40,438 bases of DNA. Origin: Flavobacteriaceae bacterium. Lineage in GTDB: Bacteria; Bacteroidota; Bacteroidia; Flavobacteriales; Flavobacteriaceae. Below the pieces are notes generated by a model. It had not been told where the DNA came from. It did no database searches and worked only from the letters and a program-made list of their open reading frames with translations. Below, piece by piece: positions 25,539 to 34,181 of the stretch. Within the stretch, counting starts at the first letter, position 1, and the number at the start of each line of letters is the position of its first letter. A program made the translations under genes and the position numbers. The stretch spans positions 1 to 40,438 of the forward strand of contig JAKITD010000021.1 in NCBI GenBank assembly GCA_021648265.1, in the 5' to 3' direction.

Positions 25539-28500
25539 CTACTCAACAACAATCCATTTCCCTTTATTACGAGCATAATAGTTATTATCATACATCGCTT
25601 CGGTTTGTGTGCCGGGTAAATAGTAGGTTCCTAGATAAGAAGCATTCAGTTTTACAATAAAGGTTTTCGATTTTCTTGCTGAAATATCAAAATAGAAATT
25701 CACACGATCATCACGAATATCGGTATAACGAGCTTTTCCAATTGCACCACCTTTAAGGTCGGTAAAACTGGTATTTACAATTTCCCATCCACTTGAAAAA
25801 ATCTGTGATAAAGCAACGTTTCCTATCCAATTGTTAGAATTATTATGCACGGTAATTTCTGCAGTAATTTCGGTTCCTTGCCTTAAACTTGAAATATTAA
25901 TTATTTTTCCTGCTCCATCTTTAAACTGAGTTCTAACCGATAAATTTCTTTGTTCTGCAAGCTCTTTCCCGAGCGGAAGTTTTCCTTTTTGTGAAAGACT
26001 TACATAGACTATATTTCCTTTTTTGTTGGTAATTTCAACCGAATTATTTCCCATTACAAACGGAATGTCTCGTTGTGAAACAGCTTTATCGGTTTTTATA
26101 ATGATTGTTTTTGTGTTTTGAGTAAATGAAAGTTCCATCGCTTTTCCACCATTTTTCGCCACCATTTTTGCCATTGCTAATAAAGCATAGGATGTTTCTT
26201 GCGTACTGAACCATCGTTGAGAAGATAAATCTTTTGCTATTGAAATTGCGATTTCTCGCTGTTTGGTATCTCCCAAAGCAACCATAGTTTCCAAAGCCAT
26301 TGCTTTATTTCTAAAAGGTGAACCATAAGAGTAATAATCATAAGTTTGAGATGCAAAATTCATGTTTGCTGTTTGGGTAATTTCAACAGCAACATTCTTT
26401 TTTCCTGCCAAAGCATAAGCTGCTGCCAATCGCCATTTTGCATCATTACTTAATCGTTTAGATTCTCGTAAACGGTTCATTGCTGCCAATTCTGGCTGAC
26501 CTGCTAAAGCCAATGTATATAAGCGATAAGCCTGTGTTAAACTTGAATTATAGTCGGTGTTACTATTACGCCATTGCCGTGCCGTAACTTGTTGATAACG
26601 CAACCAATTGCTTAAAAATGAAATAGGAAGTGCATAGCCTTTACGTTTGGCTTCTAACATAAAATGTCCCGCATAATTGGTTCCCCAATTGTCGGCAGAA
26701 GATTCTCCAATCCAGTAGGAAAGTCCGCCGTTTGTGGTCTGAAAATTACTCAAACGTAAAATGGCTGCTTTGATGTTTTCTTCCATTTTCTTTTTCTTAT
26801 CGAAAGTGATATCAAAAATATCATCTAAAAATAACTGCGGAAAAACTGAAGAAGTCGTTTGTTCAACACAACCGTGAGGATACTGAATTAAATATTCCAT
26901 TCGTTTACCAAAATTCATAGGAGGTAAGGTTGAAAATTCCAACATAGCGCCGTTGGTTCCAGCGACTCCAAAAGTTTCAAAATTGATGGTTTTTGAAGCG
27001 TTTTCTGAAAGCGTATATTGCGTCGTTTTTTGAGAAATAGGGTTCGGATTTACCACATCAATTTCTACTTTATATGTTGCTTTTTCTCCATGTCCAGAAA
27101 CGGTTACTTCTATGGTTTGAAATTCGGAAGAAGGCAATACTTCAAATTCAAAGTTGACAATTTTCTCTCCAATTTCAGAAAAGGTAATTGTTTTTGAAGT
27201 TCCATTAATAGGCTTCAAACTTGAACCTGTCTTAATTGAAACTGTGGCGTTTTTAATCTTATTTTCCATGGCAAAAACCGTTACTGGAAGCGTGACTTTT
27301 TCACCCGGAGAAAGTTTTCGAGGTAGTGATGCCAATACCATTAATGGTTTTCGAACAGGAGTTGTTTTGTCTGTTTTTCCGTAGGCACTTTCCAGGTTAT
27401 TGCCAGCAATTACCATCGTTCTAACCGAACCAATATAGTTGGGCATTAAAATTTCATGTTTCGCTTTTTCACCAAATTTTAAATGGAAAGGACCCAAATA
27501 GGTTACGACCGGTTTAAAACGATCTGCTTTTCGGTTTTTGGCACCTGTAGCTTCATCGCCACCACCAACAGCATAAATATTATCTACACTTCCTGAATAA
27601 GCACCAATTACCAAATCGAAAACATCAAACGTTTTTACACCCAAAGCCTCCCGAGCGTAAAATGCTTCGTAAATTTTTGGAGTTGCAAATCGGGTTAAAT
27701 CCAATAAACCTTCATCAACAACTGCGATGGTATAAGTCATTTCCTTTCTATTTTCTTCAGAAACTTCTACCGTAAAATTTTCTTCGGGTTTTAAAACATC
27801 GTGCATCGTAATTTTAGGCTTCAAAATGGTTGTTGGATTTTCTACCAACAAAGGAATTACACCATATAAACGAATGGGTAAATCATTTTTTGTTTGTTCG
27901 TGAGGTTGTAATAATGAAATATTTATATAGATATTGGGCACCATTTCTTCAGTAATAGGAATGGTTACTTTTGTTTCTCCCGTTTTGGTAACTTTCCACT
28001 GATTTGAAAGTACTTCGGTTCCGTTTTCAACACTAATTAAAGCTCGTCCTTCTCCTGCCGAAGGGAATGTAATTACCGCTTCATCACCTACATTATAAGT
28101 CTCTTTATCTGCTGAAAAGACTAACATATTGGAGCTTTCTGCATTTCCATCGGACGGACTTTTCCACCAATCTTGATAAAAATAAGCCACTCTACCTGCT
28201 GCGTGACCCGATTTTTCATCAATTACTCTTATTAAATAACGACCCCCTTCTTCATTAGGAATATTAACCTTAAAGGATGATTTTCCATTGTTTTCGGTTG
28301 TAATTGTAAATTCTTGAATAGGACGATGTACTGTTGCGTTTTCATAACGAGAAAGATTATCACTGCTACGATTCCACCACCAACGCCATTCAATTTTATA
28401 AATTTTTACTGTTAATTTCCGGTTGCCACTAGCTTTTCCTTGAGCATTTACTGTTGCTACTTCAAATTCTATATTAGTATCGGTGTCGTAAGAGCCGTAT

Positions 28501-31142
28501 CGTTCCGTTTCGGGAGATTGCAAACCTACAAAATGAGTGTATGGAGCTAAGTTTTTTGAAAATACATCAATGGAAAAATCACCGCCGCCTTCAAAAACTT
28601 TAGTTAAGAAAGTTGCTTTTAACATTCCTGGAGCATTCTTGCTTAGGTCTAATTTTTTAGTGAAACTTTTCTTTCCTTCAGAAGAAAGGAAATACTTTGC
28701 TGATTTTTCATCCCCAAAAAATGGAATTTCAACTTTATCGAAAGAACGAATAGGATCGTTAAAATTATAGTTCTGAAATTTTTTAAATGCTGTATTTGTT
28801 GAACGTAAGGTAACATCCATCGTAACTTTTAAATTTCGAGCAGTAGCACCGTGTAACCATAAAGCAGAAACGGTTCCTTTTATAAGTTTACTCGCATCTA
28901 AAATTTCATTATTAAAATCGAGTTTTAATTTCAAACGATTGGGTTTTATAGTCGCAATTTTTATAGTTTTTTTGAATTTTACACCTCCTGCTGTAATCGT
29001 TGCTTGCCAGTTTCCGGTAGGTGCATCTACTTCAGTTGAAATAGGGAAATAATAAAAATTTCCTTTAGACATCCTTTTTAGACCTCCTTCAAAATGAGAG
29101 TTATTACTGGTGATAACCGTACGTTGAATTAATTTTCCACGAGCATCTGTGACTTCCAATTTTACAGGATGATTTACGGGTAATTTATTCGCTATATCAT
29201 TAAGCACAAAAGTTAAATGAATAGGGTCTCCAGGACGATAAACCCCACGTTCTGTATAGATAAACCCTTTTAGTCCTTTTTGTAATTTTTTACCAGAAAC
29301 ATCAAATTTACTCAGTGACAGTGCATTTCCATCTTCCAGTTTTGCATAGGCATAATTATTCCCTTTTTGAGCGATAGCAAAGGCAATTTTTTTATCACTA
29401 TCAAATAAAGAGAAGCCTTTAAAATCGGTCGTAGCTTGACCAACCAATTGCTGTTGGTAATTATAAAGTTTGATGATTACTTCGCTTTCAGGATTGGTAG
29501 TCAATAAGTTGGTTGTTATAAAATGATAGGCATTATTCTCGCTTTTTTTAACAATTAATCCAAGGTCAGATCCTAAAATATTCGATTTAACAAAACGGTC
29601 GTCACTGTAATAAGCATCATGACAAGGATTGTCTTGTTGTTCCCAATTGTAACGATAATGCCGCCAACTATATAGTTCATTATCCCAATATTGTATTTCT
29701 CGTTCTTCTTCATCTTCAGCACTATCTTCTGAATAAACCTCTGTGTGATATTCTTCCTTATAATCATTATTTTCTGTGGTAATTTCTTCGGAATTCAAGG
29801 AACAATCATAAATGGCGTATTCCTTTTTAAAACTGATTTCCACACGATACAATGAGCCTGGATCTGCATTAAATAACTGAGAAAGATCAATGGCGTGCGC
29901 TTTCCAAACCCCATTGTTTGTGGTAGCTTTATCTAGCTGAATTGTCTTTTTTACAACTCTTATACCCACTCTTTTTAGGTTGTAAGCATAAGAACTTCCC
30001 AAATCAAATTCTTGTAAATATTGAAGCATATTATCTTCAAATATCTTTACCACACGAACATCGACTGCATTTAAATTCACTGCTTCAAAATAGAAAGGGT
30101 TTGAAGCTGAATTTGGTAAAATCACACCTTTTGAAAGCAATCTTACAGCGGGTTTTATTTGTTCGAAAGAGATGAGTTCAGAAAATTCTTTTTTTAAAGA
30201 ATAATCACTTGTGTTTTTAATCCCGTTGAAAATAGTCACTCGCACATCACCAACTACACGACTTTGTGGATAAACATGAAGCACATTTCTATCCACTTCG
30301 TAACGAAGATTTGTAGTATTTTCGATAACGACTAACCCTTCAAAATTTTGATTTTCTTTAATTGGATCTGAAAAATTGATAGAAAGAGAGGCTTGCGGAG
30401 AAACGACACTTTTAACATCTACTACCGTAAAATTATTTTGACCTGGGATTGAAACCTCTTCGTTCCCTTTATTTTCAACATCAATAACAATTCCATCCCA
30501 AAAAACATCAATTTTAGAATCCTCTATTTTTCGGTAAATACTATCGATTTTAAATTCGAAAAACTTAGCATCTTTTGTGTCTGAGTCCCAATAAATATAA
30601 ATTTTATCATTCTCTTCCTGTGAAACAAAAATTAACTGTTTTGCTTTTTCCGAACTAATAAAATCTGAAACCTCTATAACTCCGGAAATATATTGCCATT
30701 CTTTGGAGTAGGAATGTAATTCTCCTAATTTCAATTTAAAATTTGCAGCAATGGTTTTAAATGAAAAAGTGTATGTTTCAAATCCATTTTCGACATCATC
30801 GTACAATTTATTTAATAAAACGGTAACTATATATTCGGTATCTGGGAGAAGTTTTTTTTCGGGTTGAAATACTAGTGTTCTTCCATTTTCAATAATCAAT
30901 CTTCCTTCTATTTCTGGAGAAACTGAAATGTATTCTGTAGGAATTTCTTGAGTTAATTCATACTGCTCTAATGGTTTTACTAGCTCTACTCGTATCGAAT
31001 TTGCAATGGAATTTTTTCCGTAGGTATTATAGGAAATATAATCCTTAAATTTAAAAAGGTTATCGGTTTCGGTTGGTTTGTTATTACAAGATAAAAAAAT
31101 AAGAAAGAAAAGTACGAATAGAAAACGAAAATAGGGTTTCAT
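25539..31142 (-). CDS. Bacterial alpha-2-macroglobulin lipoprotein
   Basis: A 1867-residue protein beginning with a lipoprotein signal (FLIFLSC, lipid-modified Cys19). It has a series of macroglobulin beta domains, including the MG2 signature GVYRPGD at about residue 630, and a segment AVVDEGLLDLTRF near 1140. The thioester motif C1425-V-E-Q is followed by the alpha-helical thioester domain, and a receptor-binding-like domain closes the chain. Known relatives (E. coli YfhM/ECAM) trap host or competitor proteases in the periplasm by forming a covalent bond through the thioester, and are thought to act with PBP1C to guard and repair the envelope. The intact CxEQ supports a working trap. Upstream 31143-31421 has no ORF or clear promoter. 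Confidence 0.93.
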   Translation of the reverse strand: MKPYFRFLFVLFFLIFLSCNNKPTETDNLFKFKDYISYNTYGKNSIANSIRVELVKPLEQYELTQEIPTEYISVSPEIEGRLIIENGRTLVFQPEKKLLPDTEYIVTVLLNKLYDDVENGFETYTFSFKTIAANFKLKLGELHSYSKEWQYISGVIEVSDFISSEKAKQLIFVSQEENDKIYIYWDSDTKDAKFFEFKIDSIYRKIEDSKIDVFWDGIVIDVENKGNEEVSIPGQNNFTVVDVKSVVSPQASLSINFSDPIKENQNFEGLVVIENTTNLRYEVDRNVLHVYPQSRVVGDVRVTIFNGIKNTSDYSLKKEFSELISFEQIKPAVRLLSKGVILPNSASNPFYFEAVNLNAVDVRVVKIFEDNMLQYLQEFDLGSSYAYNLKRVGIRVVKKTIQLDKATTNNGVWKAHAIDLSQLFNADPGSLYRVEISFKKEYAIYDCSLNSEEITTENNDYKEEYHTEVYSEDSAEDEEEREIQYWDNELYSWRHYRYNWEQQDNPCHDAYYSDDRFVKSNILGSDLGLIVKKSENNAYHFITTNLLTTNPESEVIIKLYNYQQQLVGQATTDFKGFSLFDSDKKIAFAIAQKGNNYAYAKLEDGNALSLSKFDVSGKKLQKGLKGFIYTERGVYRPGDPIHLTFVLNDIANKLPVNHPVKLEVTDARGKLIQRTVITSNNSHFEGGLKRMSKGNFYYFPISTEVDAPTGNWQATITAGGVKFKKTIKIATIKPNRLKLKLDFNNEILDASKLIKGTVSALWLHGATARNLKVTMDVTLRSTNTAFKKFQNYNFNDPIRSFDKVEIPFFGDEKSAKYFLSSEGKKSFTKKLDLSKNAPGMLKATFLTKVFEGGGDFSIDVFSKNLAPYTHFVGLQSPETERYGSYDTDTNIEFEVATVNAQGKASGNRKLTVKIYKIEWRWWWNRSSDNLSRYENATVHRPIQEFTITTENNGKSSFKVNIPNEEGGRYLIRVIDEKSGHAAGRVAYFYQDWWKSPSDGNAESSNMLVFSADKETYNVGDEAVITFPSAGEGRALISVENGTEVLSNQWKVTKTGETKVTIPITEEMVPNIYINISLLQPHEQTKNDLPIRLYGVIPLLVENPTTILKPKITMHDVLKPEENFTVEVSEENRKEMTYTIAVVDEGLLDLTRFATPKIYEAFYAREALGVKTFDVFDLVIGAYSGSVDNIYAVGGGDEATGAKNRKADRFKPVVTYLGPFHLKFGEKAKHEILMPNYIGSVRTMVIAGNNLESAYGKTDKTTPVRKPLMVLASLPRKLSPGEKVTLPVTVFAMENKIKNATVSIKTGSSLKPINGTSKTITFSEIGEKIVNFEFEVLPSSEFQTIEVTVSGHGEKATYKVEIDVVNPNPISQKTTQYTLSENASKTINFETFGVAGTNGAMLEFSTLPPMNFGKRMEYLIQYPHGCVEQTTSSVFPQLFLDDIFDITFDKKKKMEENIKAAILRLSNFQTTNGGLSYWIGESSADNWGTNYAGHFMLEAKRKGYALPISFLSNWLRYQQVTARQWRNSNTDYNSSLTQAYRLYTLALAGQPELAAMNRLRESKRLSNDAKWRLAAAYALAGKKNVAVEITQTANMNFASQTYDYYSYGSPFRNKAMALETMVALGDTKQREIAISIAKDLSSQRWFSTQETSYALLAMAKMVAKNGGKAMELSFTQNTKTIIIKTDKAVSQRDIPFVMGNNSVEITNKKGNIVYVSLSQKGKLPLGKELAEQRNLSVRTQFKDGAGKIINISSLRQGTEITAEITVHNNSNNWIGNVALSQIFSSGWEIVNTSFTDLKGGAIGKARYTDIRDDRVNFYFDISARKSKTFIVKLNASYLGTYYLPGTQTEAMYDNNYYARNKGKWIVVE

Positions 31143-31421
31143 AAATGATGGTTTTAAAAGATGATTAAAGGTATTAAAAAAGCTATTATGGAATGTGAAA
31201 ATTGTTTGATATTATTTTGAAAATAACATCTCAATTTTTAATAGGTTTTGACAACAATCAAGCCAAAAAAGATATTTTTATTGCTTTTTTAGAAAGAAAT
31301 TGATAAAAATCGACACTTTTAACAAAATTTTGAAGGGAGGTTTTTATAGCTAACGTAATAATACTTTCTTTTGGTATTAGTAAATTGTTATTTATGAATT
31401 GTTTAACAGATAGAGAGAATC

Positions 31422-31724
31422 TTAACTAGTTTTAAACTCATATTCTCTTTCTACTTTACAAATCCTAACTTTATACCATTGATACCACTGTTCTTTCCCG
31501 AGTTTTTGGGCTGCTAAATGATCTAGATTAGCTTTCCAGTTTTTAATATCGTCTAAGTTTTCCCAGCAACTAATAGTAATACCTATATTATCTCGAGCTG
31601 AATCTATGCCTAAAAAACCAGGTTGTTGTTTGGCGAGGTTTTCCATTTTGGATGCCATTTCTTTATATCCTTTACTGTTTTCAGAAAGTAGTGATGTGAA
31701 TATTACTGCATAGTAAGGTTTCAT
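31422..31724 (-). CDS. ABM-domain protein (antibiotic biosynthesis monooxygenase-like)
   Basis: The 100-residue product is one ferredoxin-like alpha/beta unit of the ABM family: AVIFTSLLSE first strand, a helix (YKEMASKMENLAKQQPG), FLGIDSARDNIGITISCWEN and a second helix (NWKANLDHLAAQKLGKEQWY). Relatives include heme- or quinone-acting monooxygenases and many stress proteins of unknown substrate (YqjZ-like), so I give only the fold. No signal peptide. It lies between the asparaginase-like gene (81 bp upstream) and the alpha-2-macroglobulin gene, all on the minus strand, but the gaps do not prove an operon. Confidence 0.85.
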   Translation of the reverse strand: MKPYYAVIFTSLLSENSKGYKEMASKMENLAKQQPGFLGIDSARDNIGITISCWENLDDIKNWKANLDHLAAQKLGKEQWYQWYKVRICKVEREYEFKTS

Positions 31725-31747
31725 GTTTTTTAAATATTATTTTACTC

Positions 31748-31775
31748 TGACACTTCGACTGCGCTCAGTATGACA
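31748..31775. repeat. Short intergenic repeat of a type common in flavobacteria
   Basis: The segment containing CACTTCGACTGCGCTCAGTA and TGACA (or its complement, ACTGAGCGCAGTCGAAGT) has the form of a very common dispersed repeat of Bacteroidota intergenic regions; this is from memory. ACTG and CAGT can pair in a small hairpin. No second copy was seen in this window. Confidence 0.4.
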
Positions 31776-31805
31776 ATTCATTTATTGACTAAATGGATTT
31801 GTCTG

Positions 31806-32864
31806 TTACTTATAAATCTTAATCACCAACTCCCCTTCAGCATTCATATGTGCACGATACATTCCGGCAGTATTGAATTCCATCGCGATGTTTCCGTCTT
31901 TGTCTATGGCTACAATTCCGCCGTCACCACCAAGGGCAGGAACTTTATTTTGTATGACTTCTTTTGCAGCTTCTTGTAATGTAATTCCTTTATATTCCAT
32001 CATTGCCGAAATATCGTGAGCCACCATTGCTCTAATAAAATATTCTCCCCAACCCGTTGAAGAAACTGCGCAAGTTGCGTTGTTGGCATAAGTCCCTGCT
32101 CCTATAATAGGAGAATCCCCAATACGATTCCAACGTTTATTAGTCATTCCTCCAGTTGAAGTTCCTGCGGCTAGATTTCCGTGTTGGTCCAAGGCTACAC
32201 AACCTACCGTTCCAAATTTTGAATCCTTGATAAATGGATCTTCAAACGAAACAGCTTTATTTTTCTTTTCTTTCTCTCGTGCTTTTACTTTCTGAAGTGA
32301 TTGAAAACACTTTTCCGTATAGAAATATGAAGGATCCATCATTTCAAAACCTTGTTCTCTTGCAAATTCTTCGGCACCTGTTCCTGCTAATAATACGTGA
32401 GGAGAATTATTCATCACTTCTAAAGCAAGATTTATTGGATTTTTAATATGTGTTACTCCAGCAACAGCTCCAGCATTTAAAGTGGCTCCATCCATAATAG
32501 AAGCATCCAATTCGTTGGTTTCTTCGTGAGTAAATACAGCACCTTTACCAGAATTAAACAAAGGAGAATCTTCCATTATATTTATAGTTGCTGTTATCGC
32601 TTCTATAGAAGTCCCACCATTTTTCAATATGGCATGTCCAGTAGTAATCGCTTCTTTTAATTTTTCTTTATAGGCAGTTTCTAAAGAATCACTCATGTTT
32701 TTTTTCAAGATAGTACCTGCTCCTCCATGAATGACAATTCCGAAAGTTTGTTCGGTAGAATTTGCTTTTTTAGAAGAAATTGGAGCTTCTGAAATTGAAT
32801 TATTTTCATTTTTACAGCTAAAAAGTACAAATAATCCGATTAAAAGTGTTAAAATTTGTTTCAT
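31806..32864 (-). CDS. Lipoprotein isoaspartyl peptidase/L-asparaginase (Ntn-hydrolase)
   Basis: A plant-type asparaginase precursor that should cut itself to expose a catalytic Thr. The Thr is in the context FGTVGCVALD (T225 when counted from the upstream Met at 32882), followed by the family pattern AAGTSTGGMTNKRWNRIGDS and GAGTYANN. The N-terminal IVIHGGAGT and the DASIMDG segment are also typical. It hydrolyses isoaspartyl dipeptides and L-asparagine. A lipobox (VLFSC) right after MKQILTLLIGLF places it in the envelope as a lipoprotein. I chose the ATG at 32864 because it gives the shorter, standard signal peptide; the ATG at 32882 adds six residues and is also possible. The gene is divergent from the CAP-domain gene. 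Confidence 0.92.
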   Translation of the reverse strand: MKQILTLLIGLFVLFSCKNENNSISEAPISSKKANSTEQTFGIVIHGGAGTILKKNMSDSLETAYKEKLKEAITTGHAILKNGGTSIEAITATINIMEDSPLFNSGKGAVFTHEETNELDASIMDGATLNAGAVAGVTHIKNPINLALEVMNNSPHVLLAGTGAEEFAREQGFEMMDPSYFYTEKCFQSLQKVKAREKEKKNKAVSFEDPFIKDSKFGTVGCVALDQHGNLAAGTSTGGMTNKRWNRIGDSPIIGAGTYANNATCAVSSTGWGEYFIRAMVAHDISAMMEYKGITLQEAAKEVIQNKVPALGGDGGIVAIDKDGNIAMEFNTAGMYRAHMNAEGELVIKIYK

Positions 32865-32953
32865 GACTAAATATTTTTTCAATAAAGCTAAGATAGTTTA
32901 AAACCCCTGTAATCACGAAGCTTTTCAAGCAAAAAAATGTAGGAAAAAAGAAA

Positions 32954-32961
32954 CAAAAATA
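32954..32961 (-). promoter_or_regulatory. Candidate -7 element for the asparaginase gene
   Basis: On the minus strand the sequence reads TATTTTTG, an exact TAnnTTTG match of the Bacteroidota -7 consensus, about 90 bp before the start codon. No good -33 TTG partner is seen, so confidence is low in such AT-rich DNA. Confidence 0.3.
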
Positions 32962-33002
32962 ACCACATAATCGATTAACGACACCTTTAAAACGTTTAAG
33001 TG

Positions 33003-33032
33003 TTGTTTTTTGATTTATTTTTCTTACATTTG
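33003..33032 (+). promoter_or_regulatory. Bacteroidota-type promoter for the CAP-domain gene
   Basis: TTG at 33003-33005, a 19-bp spacer, then TACATTTG at 33025-33032, an exact TAnnTTTG. The start of transcription should be near 33039, giving a leader of about 30 nt before the ATG at 33070. Confidence 0.65.
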
Positions 33033-33069
33033 ACCTAACATCAAGCCCCAAATTTGATGTCCCCGCAAA

Positions 33070-33573
33070 ATGAAAACTTATAAACTTAGCCTACTTGCTA
33101 TGGCATTTATGTTTCTATTTACATCTTGTTCAAAAGATGAAATTGAAACCACAGAAGAAGCAAACTATTCAATCGATTTAAATTTAGCTCAAGAAACAGA
33201 TTGGGAAATCGCAAATGAAATCTTAGTTCTTATTAATGAACATAGAGTTTCTGTTGGACTTTCTACAATTCAAGCTGATCAGCAATACGCATCTGCTTAT
33301 GCTGTAGATCATACCAAATACATGATTGACGTAAATGGGATTAATCATGATTATTTTAATGTTCGGTCTGAAGCTTTAAAAGACAGAGGTGCTGTTCGTG
33401 TTGGAGAAAATGTTGCTAATGGCTATACATCTGCAGAAGCAGTTGTAAACGCTTGGCTAAACAGTTCTGCACATAAAGAAATTATAGAAGGAAACTATAC
33501 TCATTCTGGTTTTGGAGTTGTTCCAAACGAAAACGGAACTTACTTTTTTACACAACTTTTTTACAGTAAATAA
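33070..33573 (+). CDS. CAP-domain (SCP/PR1) lipoprotein
   Basis: The 167-residue product has a lipoprotein signal with lipobox FTSC (Cys20), an acidic linker, then one CAP domain from about residue 47 to the end. The cavity residues of the family are recognisable: H93 (INHDYF), E113 (RVGENVA) and H135 (SSAHKEII), followed by the closing GFGVVPNENGTYFFTQLF strands. Bacterial CAP proteins of this kind are secreted or lipid-anchored. Their function is mostly unknown, although some bind lipids or the cell wall. It has its own promoter and is followed by a strong inverted repeat before the next gene. Confidence 0.9.
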   Translation: MKTYKLSLLAMAFMFLFTSCSKDEIETTEEANYSIDLNLAQETDWEIANEILVLINEHRVSVGLSTIQADQQYASAYAVDHTKYMIDVNGINHDYFNVRSEALKDRGAVRVGENVANGYTSAEAVVNAWLNSSAHKEIIEGNYTHSGFGVVPNENGTYFFTQLFYSK

Positions 33574-33597
33574 TTTTACTTTTTTAATAAGCTTAAT

Positions 33598-33637
33598 AGC
33601 CGTATTTTTATACCTTAACTAAGATAAAAATACGGCT
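33598..33637 (+). promoter_or_regulatory. Strong inverted repeat abutting the nbaC start codon
   Basis: AGCCGTATTTTTAT (33598-33611) and ATAAAAATACGGCT (33624-33637) pair perfectly over 14 bp around a 12-base loop. The right arm ends on the base before the ATG at 33638. There is no T run after it, so a terminator for the CAP gene is less likely than a translational or protein-binding control site. Confidence 0.5.
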
Positions 33638-34174
33638 ATGGCTATTGCAAAACCTTTTAACCTCAACAAGTGGATTGAAGATAATCGTGACTTATTAAAA
33701 CCTCCCGTTGCTAATAAAAATTTATATGTTCAGTCGGAAGACTATATCGTTATGATTGTTGCTGGTCCTAATGCTCGCAAGGATTATCACTTTAATGAAA
33801 CCGAAGAATTATTCTACCAATTAGAAGGAAATATTCAAGTTAATATTCAAGAAAACGGCGAGAAACGAGAAATGAAACTCGGTCCTGGTGACATGTTTTT
33901 ACTTCCTGCAAACATTCCTCATTCTCCCGGAAGAAGTGAAGGTTCTATTGGTTTGGTGGTTGAAAGAGTACGGAAAGGAAGGAACCTAAAAGACGGTCTG
34001 ATGTGGTTTTGCGATAATTGTAATCATAAACTATACGAAGTTTATTTTGAGCTTCAAGATGTTGAAAAAGATTTCCAACCACACTTTAAAACTTTTTACA
34101 CTTCCGAAGCATTGCGTACTTGCGATAACTGTGGAACGGTGATGGAAACAGATTCGAGGTTTTTTGGAGATTAA
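33638..34174 (+). CDS. nbaC: 3-hydroxyanthranilate 3,4-dioxygenase
   Basis: A 178-residue cupin enzyme that opens the ring of 3-hydroxyanthranilate in the kynurenine pathway, leading to quinolinate and NAD or to further tryptophan breakdown. All key residues of the bacterial enzyme from Cupriavidus (Ralstonia) are found at the same numbers: Fe ligands H51, E57 and H95; substrate residues R47, R99 and E110; and the C-terminal rubredoxin-like metal site C125, C128, C162 and C165. Length is also normal. It is cytoplasmic. No other kynurenine-pathway gene lies in the window, and it is convergent with the TonB receptor (7 bp between stop codons). A 14-bp inverted repeat lies immediately before the start codon. 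Confidence 0.97.
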   Translation: MAIAKPFNLNKWIEDNRDLLKPPVANKNLYVQSEDYIVMIVAGPNARKDYHFNETEELFYQLEGNIQVNIQENGEKREMKLGPGDMFLLPANIPHSPGRSEGSIGLVVERVRKGRNLKDGLMWFCDNCNHKLYEVYFELQDVEKDFQPHFKTFYTSEALRTCDNCGTVMETDSRFFGD

Positions 34175-34181
34175 TTCATTT

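Noticed and set aside
31143..31421. Possible small gene or RNA between the alpha-2-macroglobulin and ABM genes
   Set aside because: No ORF, hairpin with T run or promoter match stands out in this AT-rich gap.
31770..31979. Plus-strand ORF of 69 codons over the asparaginase 3' end
   Set aside because: Antisense to a well-supported enzyme gene and without family features.
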